DNA from: Rhyacichthys aspro
Lineage: Eukaryota; Chordata; Actinopteri; Gobiiformes; Rhyacichthyidae
Direction: 5' to 3'
Length of the DNA stretch: 64,000 nt
NCBI GenBank assembly: GCA_036850595.1
Contig: CM072161.1
Location: 2,222,801 to 2,286,800, forward strand
The notes beneath the pieces are model-generated. The model did not search any database and was not told the DNA's origin. It saw only the letters and a list, made by a program, of their open reading frames with translations. Below, piece by piece: positions 12,401 to 25,900 of this stretch. The position numbers were made by a program, and so were the translations under genes. Each line of letters begins with the position of its first letter. The stretch's first letter is position 1.

Positions 12401-15400
12401 CCCTTTAATTAAATACTTGTAATGTCGCGCCTTCGGATCAAGCCTCCTTTGTGATTTATTGAGGACATTGTAATTTAGCTGATCCCTTCGGTGGCTTTCT
12501 GCCATCATGCCAACAATCCACTTAGGAGCTAGCACACAGGCTTTGGAAATAAGCAAGGTGTCCCCAAACAGTGGGACAGCCTGACCTTGGTGTAGTGACA
12601 GAGAACGCAGTGTTTCAGGCTTTAATGAAAGTCATGAGAGACAGGAGCTTTGGAGCAGAGTGTGAGGAATTACATTACAAACAGAACACTAGGTTTTAAC
12701 CTCTCACCAGAGCAGGGGAATTCCCAAAGCTTAGATCCAGCAACAGGCCAGGCCACTTCCTATTATTCTATAGAACATTATTCTAGCATCATAGGATAGG
12801 CTTTGTTTCACAATAATGTGCTTAACATACTATTGACCAGATTTGCTGGTATCTACATAGACTTTACAGATTTACTTAGTCACCTAGTGATGATCAAAAT
12901 GAGTGTGAATTAGAGCGCACATTACATTCTAGAACATTAATATACAACAATTTGATTGCCTCATTGTATTTGCAGTAGTTCATATATCAAAAACTATAGT
13001 GGAAAGTATTTAAATGGGACATATTTAAATGAGGCATATAGCACCAACATTTTAAGGCCAAAAAAGAATTCTTACATATATAGCGTACATGTTAGTAGCT
13101 GTGCCATTCACATATCCACCACTTGAGGACATCATTTGTTTACTGATGACAAACCTTCTACCAGAAACAGAAAAATGAGAGAAAGACAAATTTACAAACA
13201 TTTGTGGAGTTATCAGATCCTCATGCAGATGGACATGGGCCAATAGCAGAACTTACCAGCTTGTACTAACCTGAGTCTTACTGTACCACTCTGTGAAGAT
13301 GAGACATAACTCCGCAGCTGATGGTAATAAATGATTCTTAGTTGAGAAGCATTTATTTTGATTAGACTGAGCACAGTGGTGCTGTTAATTAACATTTAAT
13401 CATGTAATAAAAGAATATAATGAGACTGCAATTTACATTTCAATACAGAATTCAGCTATCAGCCTTCAACTATCATTTGATTGTTCCCTGCCTGTGTTCT
13501 CGTGAGCTCTTCAGTAGGAATGCTCTGATTGTAGGAGAAACAATCAGTGGGAGGCTTATTGTGAGGAATCCTGCCATTAGACTTGCAAATAATGGCACCA
13601 GTTAATTGGTTTGATTCAACAGAGTCACATGATTATCTACAATTTATTTTGATTCTGGTGTCATGTTCGTCAGGCTCTCAACACTATAATCCCCTGATAA
13701 CTGTATCCTCCAAAAGTCTCAGTAATGCAGGCCTAACAACAGTCAGGAGAGAACAGCTATGGGTCAGTGTATCAAGGGCCAAGATATTTGTTTTAATATT
13801 AGAAAACACAACTTTGGGAAAGGTGCTGTTTCCACTCAGCCTTTTAGAAACCACACAAAAATACAGGACCCAACCCAGGAGCAGGTTCTATAAACAAGAT
13901 ATCAAATCATAATGGTGGTTTGTGGATTCCGTTTTAATATTATTGCAGCGACACATTTGTTTTGAAATGATCTACTGACTGTTGTACAAAAATTAAAACT
14001 TAAAAATTGCATTTTTTTTTTTTTTGTTTCTTATAATTATATTAAGTGATAAGTCCCTTTTTCATTTTTGAAACAAAATACAAAACGTAGAGTTACAGGG
14101 GTAATAATAAATAAATAAATCCCTTTTACTGTTTGTGAATAATTATGGAAAATAAGTAGACTGACGTGCATTTTAATGGGCAAATGATCATTAGCCACAA
14201 AATTTGCAAATTGAGCTAAAACAAGATATTTTTTGCAAATTGGAACTGTCTGAGTGGTGATGTGTATTTTACCTTTAGCTGCTATAGAGTTGTGTATGCT
14301 AATCTCATCAGGCAAACAGTCTTTGATGGGTAAGCACTGGTCCTAAAACTATCTGTGTATAACTCTGGTGCCAAGTCCAGCAGAGCACAGTCCTAGGCCT
14401 GCAGTTAATTAGCCTTGTACTACTAGCCTTGTAGCCTTGTAGCTGGTGTAGCCTAAAGGTTCAAATAGAACAGCTTCATATCTAGCTCCGCATCAGAACA
14501 CAATATATATTCACAAGATTTATTTTCAAAAGAGCATTAGCTAGTAGAAATTCTGCAGAAAGAAGTTGAATTTGAATGGCACCCAACTGACTTCATTTGT
14601 GTGTTGTCAGTGCATTGGTAGAGAACATTAACTAGTGGTTTATATTAAGCTGCTTTAGTGTGTTATTTATAAAAGCATTTAGGCATTTTATTGTATAGAT
14701 ATTACACATATTTATATTATGCACACTCAGAGGTGTGGCACAGCTCGAAGCTGCCTCAGCACACATTTAGTGCATTTTGACAATAGAATGATTGAAATTG
14801 TATAGTATATTCTATAAACAATTAATAGCACAATTAGTAAAGAAATATTATATGCATTTGATTTTATTTGATGATGGGTGAGGCCTGTGACCGCACGTGC
14901 ATGCTCACAATGGTGCCTACCATCTAATTTTCTGCAGAAAAATCAAGGACAGCATGATCATCATTTGTATGTGGAATGTCAAATATTTCAAGTCATTTTT
15001 CTAACCAAATATAGTGTGTTGAAGTTGAGCAGTAATAGTAGGGGATAATAGGGAATAATAGGGAAGTGACTGTTGTATTGTATTTGTTTGTATTTGTATA
15101 AAAGTTAGTAGACATGACTGTAAATGAAAGGTTCTAGGGACAAATAGTGACTATTACTACTATATAGTAAGACATAACCAATTGTGAGAAAAATAATACA
15201 TGTTGTATTTTTACCCTTTTTCTGCACCACTTTGTATCCACCAGGGAAGAATAAGGACGCTTATGTGAGGCTGATATGATGTGCAACTGGGAGCATCAGA
15301 AATCAAAATGCTTCACAGTTCATAAATAATATACAGCCTTTGTACACAGACCAATCAAAGTCTTTGGATTATCAGTCTATTTAACACTTTTAATACTTCA

Positions 15401-16844
15401 TACCTAATAAAGCAACTATACCTGTGTAAATTGCTTCCAGCGGTCTTGAAAAATAATTTTGTGAAAACTGTCACTCTGCAAACAGAAAATCTTCAACCAA
15501 ACCCATTCACTTTGCAAAGTAAAATGGGTCCCTTCCTTTCACAGAAATGTTGACAAGAAACTATCTTTCAAATAGCCTAGTATGCCAGGTTTGTGCAATG
15601 CTTCATTTCTCCAATTTTTAAAATACAGCATGTCTGTCCAATTATCCATTCAAACCAAATCCAGAGGCCAATTATTCTGCATCTGCTGCTACTGCAGAGA
15701 CCAGACTCATTCTTTGTACATAAAGATTCAGGATGGCTGAGGCCGTAGTACCACTACTCTCCAAACCCCCTTTGCACTGGGATGCCATTGTACATGTACA
15801 TTTTCTGTGTTTGCCATCAGTAAAACTCACCAGGTTTCATGACTTGATACCCTAGTCTCACATTGCCATTCTTTCACTGGGTTTGTGTTTTTCATTTGAG
15901 TGCAAAGACTTTGGACAATGTAATATCACTTTGACAGCTGTTTGAGCTTTCAAAGGGGTACTTTGTGAACCAAACATGAGCGCACTGAGAGCAGAGCCAT
16001 TAGGAGTGTGTCGTGAGCACACACTGCATCAAACGGAGTGTTGTTGTGTTTTTTTTTACTTCCTGCTTCGCTTTGATTATTCTTGTCACTTCAGGTAAAT
16101 GCACTGTGCTGTTTGCGTGTATGTCATTTCTGGTGTCCATTTATTCACAGCTTGTGTTTGCAGCCATGCCTCCGGACGTCATTGATATGACAAATGTTCA
16201 CCAGGGCCGAGAGGTTCTGTACGGTACATTTTCAGCGATGTTATTTTGGCAGCATTTCAATGAAGCTGACACCTAAAGGGTGAGCTGTGAGTGAGGAAAA
16301 AGGCAGTCAGTCTGAACCAATAACAATATTTGCTTCTCTGTTTTTCAGGCCAATAAACTGCGAACCAAGACTCTGCACAACACGCTCAACCCTGTGTGGA
16401 GTGAGACCCTGACCTACTATGGCATCACGGACGAGGACATGGTCCGCAAGACTCTCAGGTAAACCGGTCAACATGTCGAGAGGGGTAAACGTGAGAGGAG
16501 CTAAAGGGAAAGGCTTAGAGAATATGAGTGATGTGAGGACAAGAAGAAAACAAAAGGGCAACAGTGAAAAGATCTGGATTTATGTCAACAAAAGCCTGCA
16601 GCTGTAATGAATAATGAGTCTGTTCAGAGGCAGTTCTAGAGTATATCGGGGCCTTGGGAAAATAAAGAAATACAAATATAAATAAATTAAACCATTCCTC
16701 ACATTCATTCACTTTGAGCAATTTAGATGCACCAGTTCACCTATACCAGAGGAGGATTTCTACATTGCCAATTTACTACTGTACTGGTATCTCAATATCA
16801 CAAACAATGATTTGTATTGCAGTAACATAATGGTCTTCTATGTG

Positions 16845-16925
<81 letters not shown>

Positions 16926-19900
16926 CTACCATTACCACACCAGTAAATACACAAATGCACATGACAGTGTATCTAAGTAGAGTTAATGCATATTACCAGA
17001 AGTTCTGTCTGGCTACTTTGGCTTTTTACACTGTCCAAAAACAATAAATTATTAATAAACAGGCCAACACAAGGGTGTTCTCACACTTGTAGTCCACACA
17101 ACAGAAAACAATCAATTTAGTTTGGTCCACTTAAAAAAAACCCAGTTCACCTTATGTTAATAACCAATACTTAAAAAATGCTTTTCTCAAGAAACACACA
17201 AGATGGTGCTGTTGGCCCAAACGCTAACAATTCTATCTCCTCAGCGCCCCATGTTTGCCCTCTGCTCATTTTGTTTTGTACATAATATTGTTTCAGTTCA
17301 TTTTTTCTGCTCTCACGAAAGATAAAGCTATGTGATTGCCAATTTATGACAACCTTCTGTTAGGGCTTGTCTTGGCATTCCATGGTTTAAACATGTGTGG
17401 TGTGTCTTGCAGTTGTCATTCTAATTGAACAGTACAAGAGTTCAGTTGGAAGCAGCGTATGTTTGGTGACACAGAGGTTTGTATGGCAGCATTCACACTT
17501 ACACAAATAAACTGTAACCACACCAAACACACAGCCAGTGTCAACACACCCCATATGTCCCATAGCGAATGAATGTGAGCATGAATAGTTAGCTATCCAA
17601 ATGTCATTTATGCTTACAGATATTTCCAATTCAATATTTTTGCTATCAAAAATGTATTCCAAATTTAGGTGTAACCAATTCTGACTGTCAGAGTCTGTGT
17701 GAGTCTTAATCACCGCTCTCTGTTAAAGAGGCTATTTGCCAAACATAGTTCAAATATAGCTCATTCAATCAATTAACCAGTGGAATACAGTATATTTAAC
17801 ACAAAGATGACATTGTGACTACCAAAGTTTTGTCTGCCAACGCCAGGCCTAAATATATACAGGAAAATGTTTGTTTACAAAAATAAAAGCTCATGTTTGG
17901 ACAAAACATATAAGAAGTGAATATGAATATTCTAATGGCTTCCAAGTAATATTTTTCCTGGGAACAGAATGTGACGCCTGGTGTTTATGTGCACCTCTGT
18001 AACTAGTTTTCCATAGAAGTGCTTTTCAGTCTGCTGCCACTTATTATTATTATAATAATTACAGAAGAGAAGCCTTTCATTTGTGAGCACATTCAGCCTG
18101 ATGTTTCCACAGCACTCACAGCCTGTATGTTGTGCTCATAATAGACGGAGGTAAACAAGCCCGATTCACTGCTCCATGCATCACAGCACAATTCAATTCA
18201 TGCTGCACTAATTGAGTAAATAAGATAAGGCCATGGAGATAGGTTTAAGAGCAGCTGCTGATTGGTTTAAATGAGGCTGACATGATGAGGAAGTGCGTCT
18301 CTGATATCTTCTGACAGTTCCTCAGTGAGGTTCAGTTGCTGAGGGAGTATGGCTTTATGTTAATGCAAATACTGTTAAGTATAATCTTTGTATAATTTAC
18401 AGTTCAAGGGTCTCCCCTTAAGAGACTCATGAACTGTTATATATACCTTTTTCAACAGAAAAAAAGAAAAAAGGATAATACTTCAAGAATAGTGTCCTAG
18501 AAATTGCTCCTTGTGCAATAATTCAAAGCAGTGAAAATGCAAATAAATTCATCTAGAAGCCACTATCCAAAATTTTGTGTGTGTGCAACCATAGGCAGAG
18601 AATAGACTGCTATTGCTTGTGCAAACATGATGCATAGGAAATGTGAACTCATTTTGACTCCGGTCACATCCAAGACAGACCTGCAACAATTCCTTCTGTC
18701 TGAGCCACATTCCAGTGAACTGTAGCTTTGCAAATGGTGTCTCTCAAACTGGGTTTACACGTGTCTGTCCCACGGTCTGGCTATGATCCTTTAAGACCCT
18801 GGCTAACATCTTGATTATAACAAGTATATTGCCTAGTATATGCTCCCTCTCTGTTGCTGTGGTATAATCCAGAGTGAGCAGTGGTTAGAGGTGAATGTCA
18901 GTGATGGAGGATGATGGCCTCAGGTGGAAAATGACTGCCTTCTGCTCTGCTCCAGCCTCAAGTGTTCTCTCTCCGCTCAGGATTTCAGTGTGTGATGAGG
19001 ACAAATTCCGCCACAACGAGTTCATCGGGGAAACACGGATCCCCTTAAAGAAGCTCAAGCCCAACCAACTCAAAAACTTCAACAACTGTCTGGAGAAGCA
19101 GTTACCGGTGGGTGACACTCATATTTATCCTGGTTTTAATGAACATTGTGATGACTAATGTACACTTTAAAGAGTGCATATATAACAGGTAGACCTCTGC
19201 AAGGCAGAACTACAATACACTTATGTGCCTTATTTATACAAGAATGTGAAGGATCTCTACAAATACAGTAAACTCCCAGGTTTTATCATCACAAATAACA
19301 CTTAAAAATTAAACTAATATCTAAGTTCCACAACTGCTGCCACTTGCTACTTGCTATGTTAGTGAGAGAGAATGGCACTTTAGACAGTCGTAACAGGGGA
19401 AAACCAACTCATCTACATGACAACTTCATATCGAGGCAATAAGTGAGGGTAAATTGCATTCAGTTACAATATAATCTGCAATAGAAATTGGGACTGGACC
19501 ACACAGAACACATGCATCACAATACTTGAAAATTTCAAAAGGGAAGAGAAAGTGTGACAACACATTTATACTGTCCAATAAAAAGCATAGCACAGATACA
19601 TAACTTCATTCATCCACTCCTGTTTAGTCCCTTTGGAGGTCACGGCTGACTGGAGCCTATACCAGCAGCTTTAGACCTGAGATGGGATACACCCTGGACT
19701 AGTTAGTCACAGAGCTGACATTCAGATATAAACATTGACAGACAACCATTCACTCTCATATTTATCCACTAGGTCGCACTTTAGAGTTACCAATATACAT
19801 GTCTTTTGGCGGTGGGTGGAAGTCAGATCCACAACCTTTTTGCTGTGAGGCTGGAATGCTAACCACTCTAAATCTGTGCACCCTGGTGTTATCCCATTAC

Positions 19901-22900
19901 AAATACTCACACTGGTGAGCATTGTCTTTTGACCCCCTTCAGAACTGTGAGAATGTTAGTCACTGCAGTGAGAGTTTTAATCCATCCTTTCTCTCTACAG
20001 AGGATTATGTAATCACCAATGAGAAAAAATCATGTTGAGTTAAATGTCAAGTGTAAAATGACTAAAGATGAGAAAAATGGAGCAAACGGCGAAGGATATT
20101 CTGATTAATGTCAAACTGTGACCTACACTATAGCTACACAGTTATACAACATCTCTAAAATCAACATGGCCCCCAACATCCTGCCTCAACATATGGTTTG
20201 TGATTATTATGTAAGAAGTAATATTTGTTGTATGTCACAATAAAACACCACTCCTTTTCATGTGATATCATTTTCATATACTACAATGTCTCTCAATGGC
20301 TTGCATTTACTTTGGTTATTTAAAAAGTTTAGAGCCGTAGCTCTGGTGTCACAAAATCAGTTCTGCTGTTGTGTGGTGCACGTTCCTGAACTTTGATCAG
20401 AACACTTAAACACATAAACTGACAAACCATTGGACCATTCATGATAAATATCCCCTTAATTTGAAATCCAGTCAAGAATTTACAATCGATTAAAGAAGGT
20501 TGAAGATTTTTTTTTACAGTGGGCTGACGGTCATTTGTCATCTATGATCTCTTGGAAGAGACATTACAAAAGATTTTATGGAAGTCATTTACTCCTGAAA
20601 AACAAGATTGAATGCCCCAAACTGTAAAAAGTCGATGATTAACTGTAACATTGTCCTTAAACCAAGCTGCTGTTTCGGGCTCTGGTGCAGTGCTCAGGCT
20701 GGATTAGTGCTGGTCCTGAGTGGATTATGTGTTGTGATATGAGAGCATGGGACTTGAGTGTCATTGAAGTGTGAGTGGACACCCTTTTCACTTTCTCTAC
20801 AGTTTTAACACAGATTTGGTCTGATCTGGATGAACCCTGTTTAGTTTAGCACAGTGTCTCAGTTTCATTCCTGCTGCTGCTCTCATCATGTTTATGTAAG
20901 AGTGTGAAATAGCATCCATAAATACTAAATATGCTGCTGTGTTTGCCCTGTGTCAAACAGTCATGGTGTGTTCAGCTGTCTACGTTTGCCTTTAGTTATG
21001 GCTTATTCCAGTTTCCATGCTTCTAAAATAGACACAGTGTAAATAAATGTAGGTTGTGAAGCAGGTTAGAGCGGTGCACTTAGCAATTTACTGCCCCAGT
21101 GTGAAACAGAATCACTGTGTTACACCAAGGTTTTCAGAGCAGTTCCATAGTGTTGGCAGATGAAGCGTGTGCAGGTATGACAATGATCAGAATTGGAAGG
21201 TAGCCTGAAATCACTGCCCTGCTTTTGTAACAGCCCAGTGTTCCAAGCTTTCATTTGGAGGCTCTCAGGCTCACAGCAATTTAGACCATTCTAGCAAATA
21301 CATTTTTACCTACCTACAACAGCAGTAAAGAGCGGTATCTGCGGTGGTGAAGAGGTCAAAAAGCCTGGCTCCACATTGGCTCCTATTTGAAACAACAGGA
21401 CACTAAAGTAAATGAGCGTGAGCTGGGACCTGAACCCATTTAAGCTCTACCAGCAGCTCACCCCTTAAAGGACAGGCTGTTTTTCATCTTCAAATCAAAA
21501 TGGCTGTGTGCATGCTCAGAGCCTTTATGTAGTGCATGACAATTCTATAGCAATATTTTACCAAGGCTGATACTCAAAGCACTTTGCATTTAGTGTCCAC
21601 TCACTTATGCACTCTTATAAACAGACCATAGTTCATTCACGACACCCAACAAACTGTCAATATTTGTCAATGACTGTCAATAGTCAATATGCCATATCCA
21701 CCTCAGACTACTGTGTATATGTCTCAGTGTAATGTAAAACTGTGATGTGCCGGTTCAAGGCTGTGTAGCAGTCAGCATGGTGCATTCTACAGAGCTATAG
21801 TCTCTCAAAGTTGTGACAGACTCAACTGAGATACATGTTCTCACAGAGGGCTGCTTCGGCTCTGAGAAACATAGTGGTCTGTTCCTCTCAGTTACATTGG
21901 CCTCTGTGTTTGGTTCTCTGCCTTACAAGGAAGGGGGAGAGATGAGTGTAGGGTTTCATTGTTTACGAGTCCCAAACTGCGAATCCAAGTCAGGTCAAGG
22001 GCACTAGTCTGAGTCTCACATCTCTGTGTTTTTGCTGTTATTGGCTTGAAGGACATGGCTTGTTTATCCTTATTTATAGCGTTCACTTAATGCTACAAAT
22101 TGATTCTGTCATGCTTTTTTTGTTTATTTTTCAAGACAGTTTGGTTAATCTTGTTAATTGGAGCTAAAGTGTTACTGGCACCTTGACCTTACAATGTAAG
22201 CCTTTAGACACCCTTGGTGCTGAGGCCATGCTGACCCACTGAGCTAACATCACTGACAGATGTTTCAGATGTGACGTGTCGCTCCAGGACACATTTACCT
22301 ACGTCTTATGTGATTATGAATGAAGAATATGTTTGAGACTCTACAGTTGGGGATTGTCAAAATCTTGTGCCTATGTATTTTTGTGTAATATCTTTTGATG
22401 AGAATTCTATCCTGTGTGGGTGCAGAGCTTTCATGCCTGTTTTAGAAAAAGAGGCTCTGAGCAGCAGTCCTTCTAAATTCTCCCTGCAGCTTTTGTCAAC
22501 TTCAGTGTGTGAAGTCAAAAAAAAAAAAGGGTAAATGACTGGCAAACCAAAACCTTAAAATTAAGGTATAAAACTCTAATTCAAATAATGTGGAAAACAT
22601 AAAATTCACAGAAATTTCTGCAGGAAAACTGTTATTTTACTGAGTGAAGGTGATGATCCTCTGAGTCATTTATAGACATCAACAGAAGCAAGTTAGAGAT
22701 TTAGTTGGCATATAAATAAGTGAAATAAACTTTTTTTGTCATTACTGAATTAATACCGAGAATACAATGCTGGTTGTTAATTTACAAAAAAATGTAAGAT
22801 AAATTTAGAGTTTTGTATACCATATTGACAAAAAAAAAAATAGAAAAATACTTTTCACTAATTTACTGTTAAAATTGTTTTGTTTTTGTAGGATTTTTTT

Positions 22901-25900
22901 GTTTTGTGTTTTTTTTACAATGCCTTCATACTTAAATTTAAACTGTAACTTTTAGCTGGTAGAGGGTACAGATCCCTGTCTATACTGTCAATGGTGCAAG
23001 TGCCCTGGCAGCAGTGGAATCTTTATTTACAAGTAGAGATGTTTAAGATTGCAGGTTTGGAAGAGAGAACATACTTTCGAAAACAGTAGTGTCATTTTAG
23101 TGTATTTTGTACGAATACGACTCTGCTAGGGTCCAGTGTATTGGCCTATGTTCTTTATTATATACGTAGTGTGGTAGAGTGCGTGGCAGGAAATTTTTTT
23201 GGAGGTTTCTGTCCAGCTAAGGGTACTCTGTTGGTGAAATAAGCATGATTCTACTGATCTCATTTCTGAAAAGCATCATGATTTTGAGAGGATTTATTTC
23301 TGAGCTTAAAGTAACGCAGGTTGGCTTTAAATAAATAAATAAATAAATAATGACCTGTTATCTTTTGGAGGTGGCAGGTCGCGGGCCCTATCACAATTCA
23401 AATTAAAAAATACTGACTCTCAGTGATTGAATTTCGTGTTTCTTGCTTTGTACATGCCCTATATCAGCTTCATAAACCCTAAAGTTTCATGAGGCTGTCA
23501 TTTAACCATTCACATGCATAGTCTATGGTTTAAAGTTTGAAGAGCTCTTTTCTTCCTGTCTAGTCTTGACAATGTAAATGTATTTCTGTGACAGTCATTT
23601 TTTCATTCTTCCCACAGAAGATGGATGTGGACAGTTTCTTTTTCACTAAGCTTGCTGCTTTCACTAGGATGTCACTAAAAGATTGTCCTTATTTAGTGCC
23701 CTACAGTGGAGTGGTGATCTGAGACCCTCTCAGAATTACTGTTGGTGGGTGCACCTGTCTGAAAGCCTCTCATCTAAACCCCTCCTGAACTCTGGAGGTC
23801 TTGATCTGAGGGGTCAGACCGGGACAGTGGCTCTACACGTGTCTTGGCTCTTCACTGGCTGCTCTCATTTGCTCATTCTTCTCCCTTCAGAGCAGGTTCA
23901 GTCTAAAATCTGCTCTCCTCTCACAAGAACACCTGTTCATTAATCCCGTGCACTGCTCATTGATTACTGTTGCAGGACGTGGACCAGGGTTTATCCTCCT
24001 GGGATACTGCAGCATTCAGTGGAGCAGGTCCCACTGTTGCCCTGGAAACCCCAGTGGATGGCCGATACCTGTTTCAGCTGGTACAACTGAGCACTGCTGT
24101 GTTGCTATGTCTCCAACATACAGTTCAAACAAACAAAGAGCAAGGACATGCAATAAAAGCCAGCATCTTAAAGAAATATTAAAGACGATTAAAAAGTAAC
24201 TCACTAATAATTGAATAATTCAACGCAGACACAATATTAATTACATTCAAGAATACAATATATAATACTACTCTCACGTGACTCCAAAAGTAATCAGCTG
24301 GGTTTTTATTTATCTATTTATTTTTCAATTAAATGAATCTTAACATTGTCTTAACATTGCATTGTATAACTTACTTGCATTTGGCATTTGGCATTTTACA
24401 TTTACTCTAAAAGTATGGTTTTATTCAGAGGAAGACATACTGACACACTAAGGAGTTTGTCAGTATGTCAAAGGGAAGGATCTTTGCTGGAAACACTGTG
24501 CCTGGACTTCTCAGCTCGAGCAACCTCAGCTGACCAGCTGCAGTATACTGTACATCATATACTTATATCTTGCCATTTAAATAATGACATCACGTGGAAC
24601 AAAGAGCCACAATAATGTTCCTCATAAGTGTTTATGGTTTCTTCTATTGTACATCCTGCAGTCAGATCACTGGAAAAGGTCAAGACAAACCTTGGGCTCT
24701 TCATATACTGCAGCCTCCACGGTTAAATACATCCACCACCATTAAACAGAAACATATCAGCCAAACTCCAATAAAAAAAGGAAAACAGAGATTAATTGCC
24801 TTGTCTTGTGTTCATTATAACCCTTGGTCTAACTAGGATTAGGACTTACTAGCTTTCTTCATTAAATGTGCATTGTGTAAAATGTTGTCTGCAGTTGAAC
24901 AAATTGGAACATGCCAACTTAAACTCAGATTGTGTGTAATCACCTCAAAATAACACTCTTACACTCTGAGAAAAAGACATGTACAACCTATTTCCACTAC
25001 TAACAGAGGAATAACTTAGATGGTAAATGGCATGCATTTATATAGCGCTTTTCATGCCCTTCTCGGGCACCCAAAGCGCTTTACATCATGCTTCCATTCA
25101 CCCCATTCACACACATTCACATTTGGGGCAGATAGAGAAGCGGGCTGCCACACACCAGGCGCTCAAGCCTTTTCCAACCACCACCAAACTTACCTCTACA
25201 ATCACACACATTCATACACCAGTGCTACGTCCTGCTCTACCACCTGAGCCACTGATCTGACCTTTGACCTGCAGAATTAAAAAGAAGGAGCGTGAGGTGT
25301 GGCATTGCAGACCACACACTAGCCACTAGATGTAACCCCCCAAAAAGGCCAAAAACAATACACTCTACCTTTAAGTTAATGGCAATGCACCTGAAGCAAA
25401 TGTTACACTATTATGATAAGTGATGTTTAGCTACATACCCCACAGGGGAAATAAAAAAATAGATCAGATGTTTTTCCAAACTAAACCAAACTGGATGTCA
25501 TGTTTGAGGTCTGTTAAGTCTGTGAAATGTCTGTTTAAGTCTGGTTCTTATTACAAGCTCATTGTCCTGGTTGGCTTTGTATCTTGCAGTGCCAGAGACT
25601 TGGGCACCGCTACCCAGCAGCCCACCTGCCCTTGGGTCAACTCTTGCAATAGTGCTGTTCAAACACTGAAATGGGACACTGAACTATCATGTACTGTGAT
25701 CAATTTAAAATGTGAACCCACTACATTAGACACTATATTACTGTTGTCACATAGAGTATACAGAACTATTGTTGAGAGTATTCCAATGTAAATATTTGTG
25801 AGGCAGACTGGGGATGTGTGCTCGTGTCAGGTAAAGCCCACTTTGACAGCTCCCCGGTGGTCCTTCCACAGCCTCTGTATTCCTGTCCGCTGCAGCCTGT

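Larger units (their letters stand above)
3454..16348 (+). other. DOC2 intron between exons A and B (12.9 kb)
   Basis: Bounded by GTATGT and TTTTTCAG. It contains a 19-bp-arm hairpin (3896-3944), an L2-like reverse-transcriptase fossil (6918-7352, minus), two tRNA-like SINE copies (7955-8075 and 8515-8635, minus), a dispersed-repeat copy at 10580-10885 and CNE-like blocks at 6180-6420 and 12030-12600. The remainder is AT-rich, with no coding signal I could recognise. Confidence 0.75.
16459..18980 (+). other. DOC2 intron between exons B and C (2.5 kb)
   Basis: Phase-2 intron bounded by GTAAAC and CCGCTCAG. It holds a 70-bp AT microsatellite at 16850-16919 and a CNE-like block at 18110-18310. 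Nothing else was recognised. Confidence 0.8.

Noticed and set aside
24434..24469. Perfect 12-bp hairpin (GACATACTGACA arms, 12-base loop)
   Set aside because: A 12-bp perfect inverted repeat is close to chance expectation in a 64-kb window, and nothing around it supports a function.
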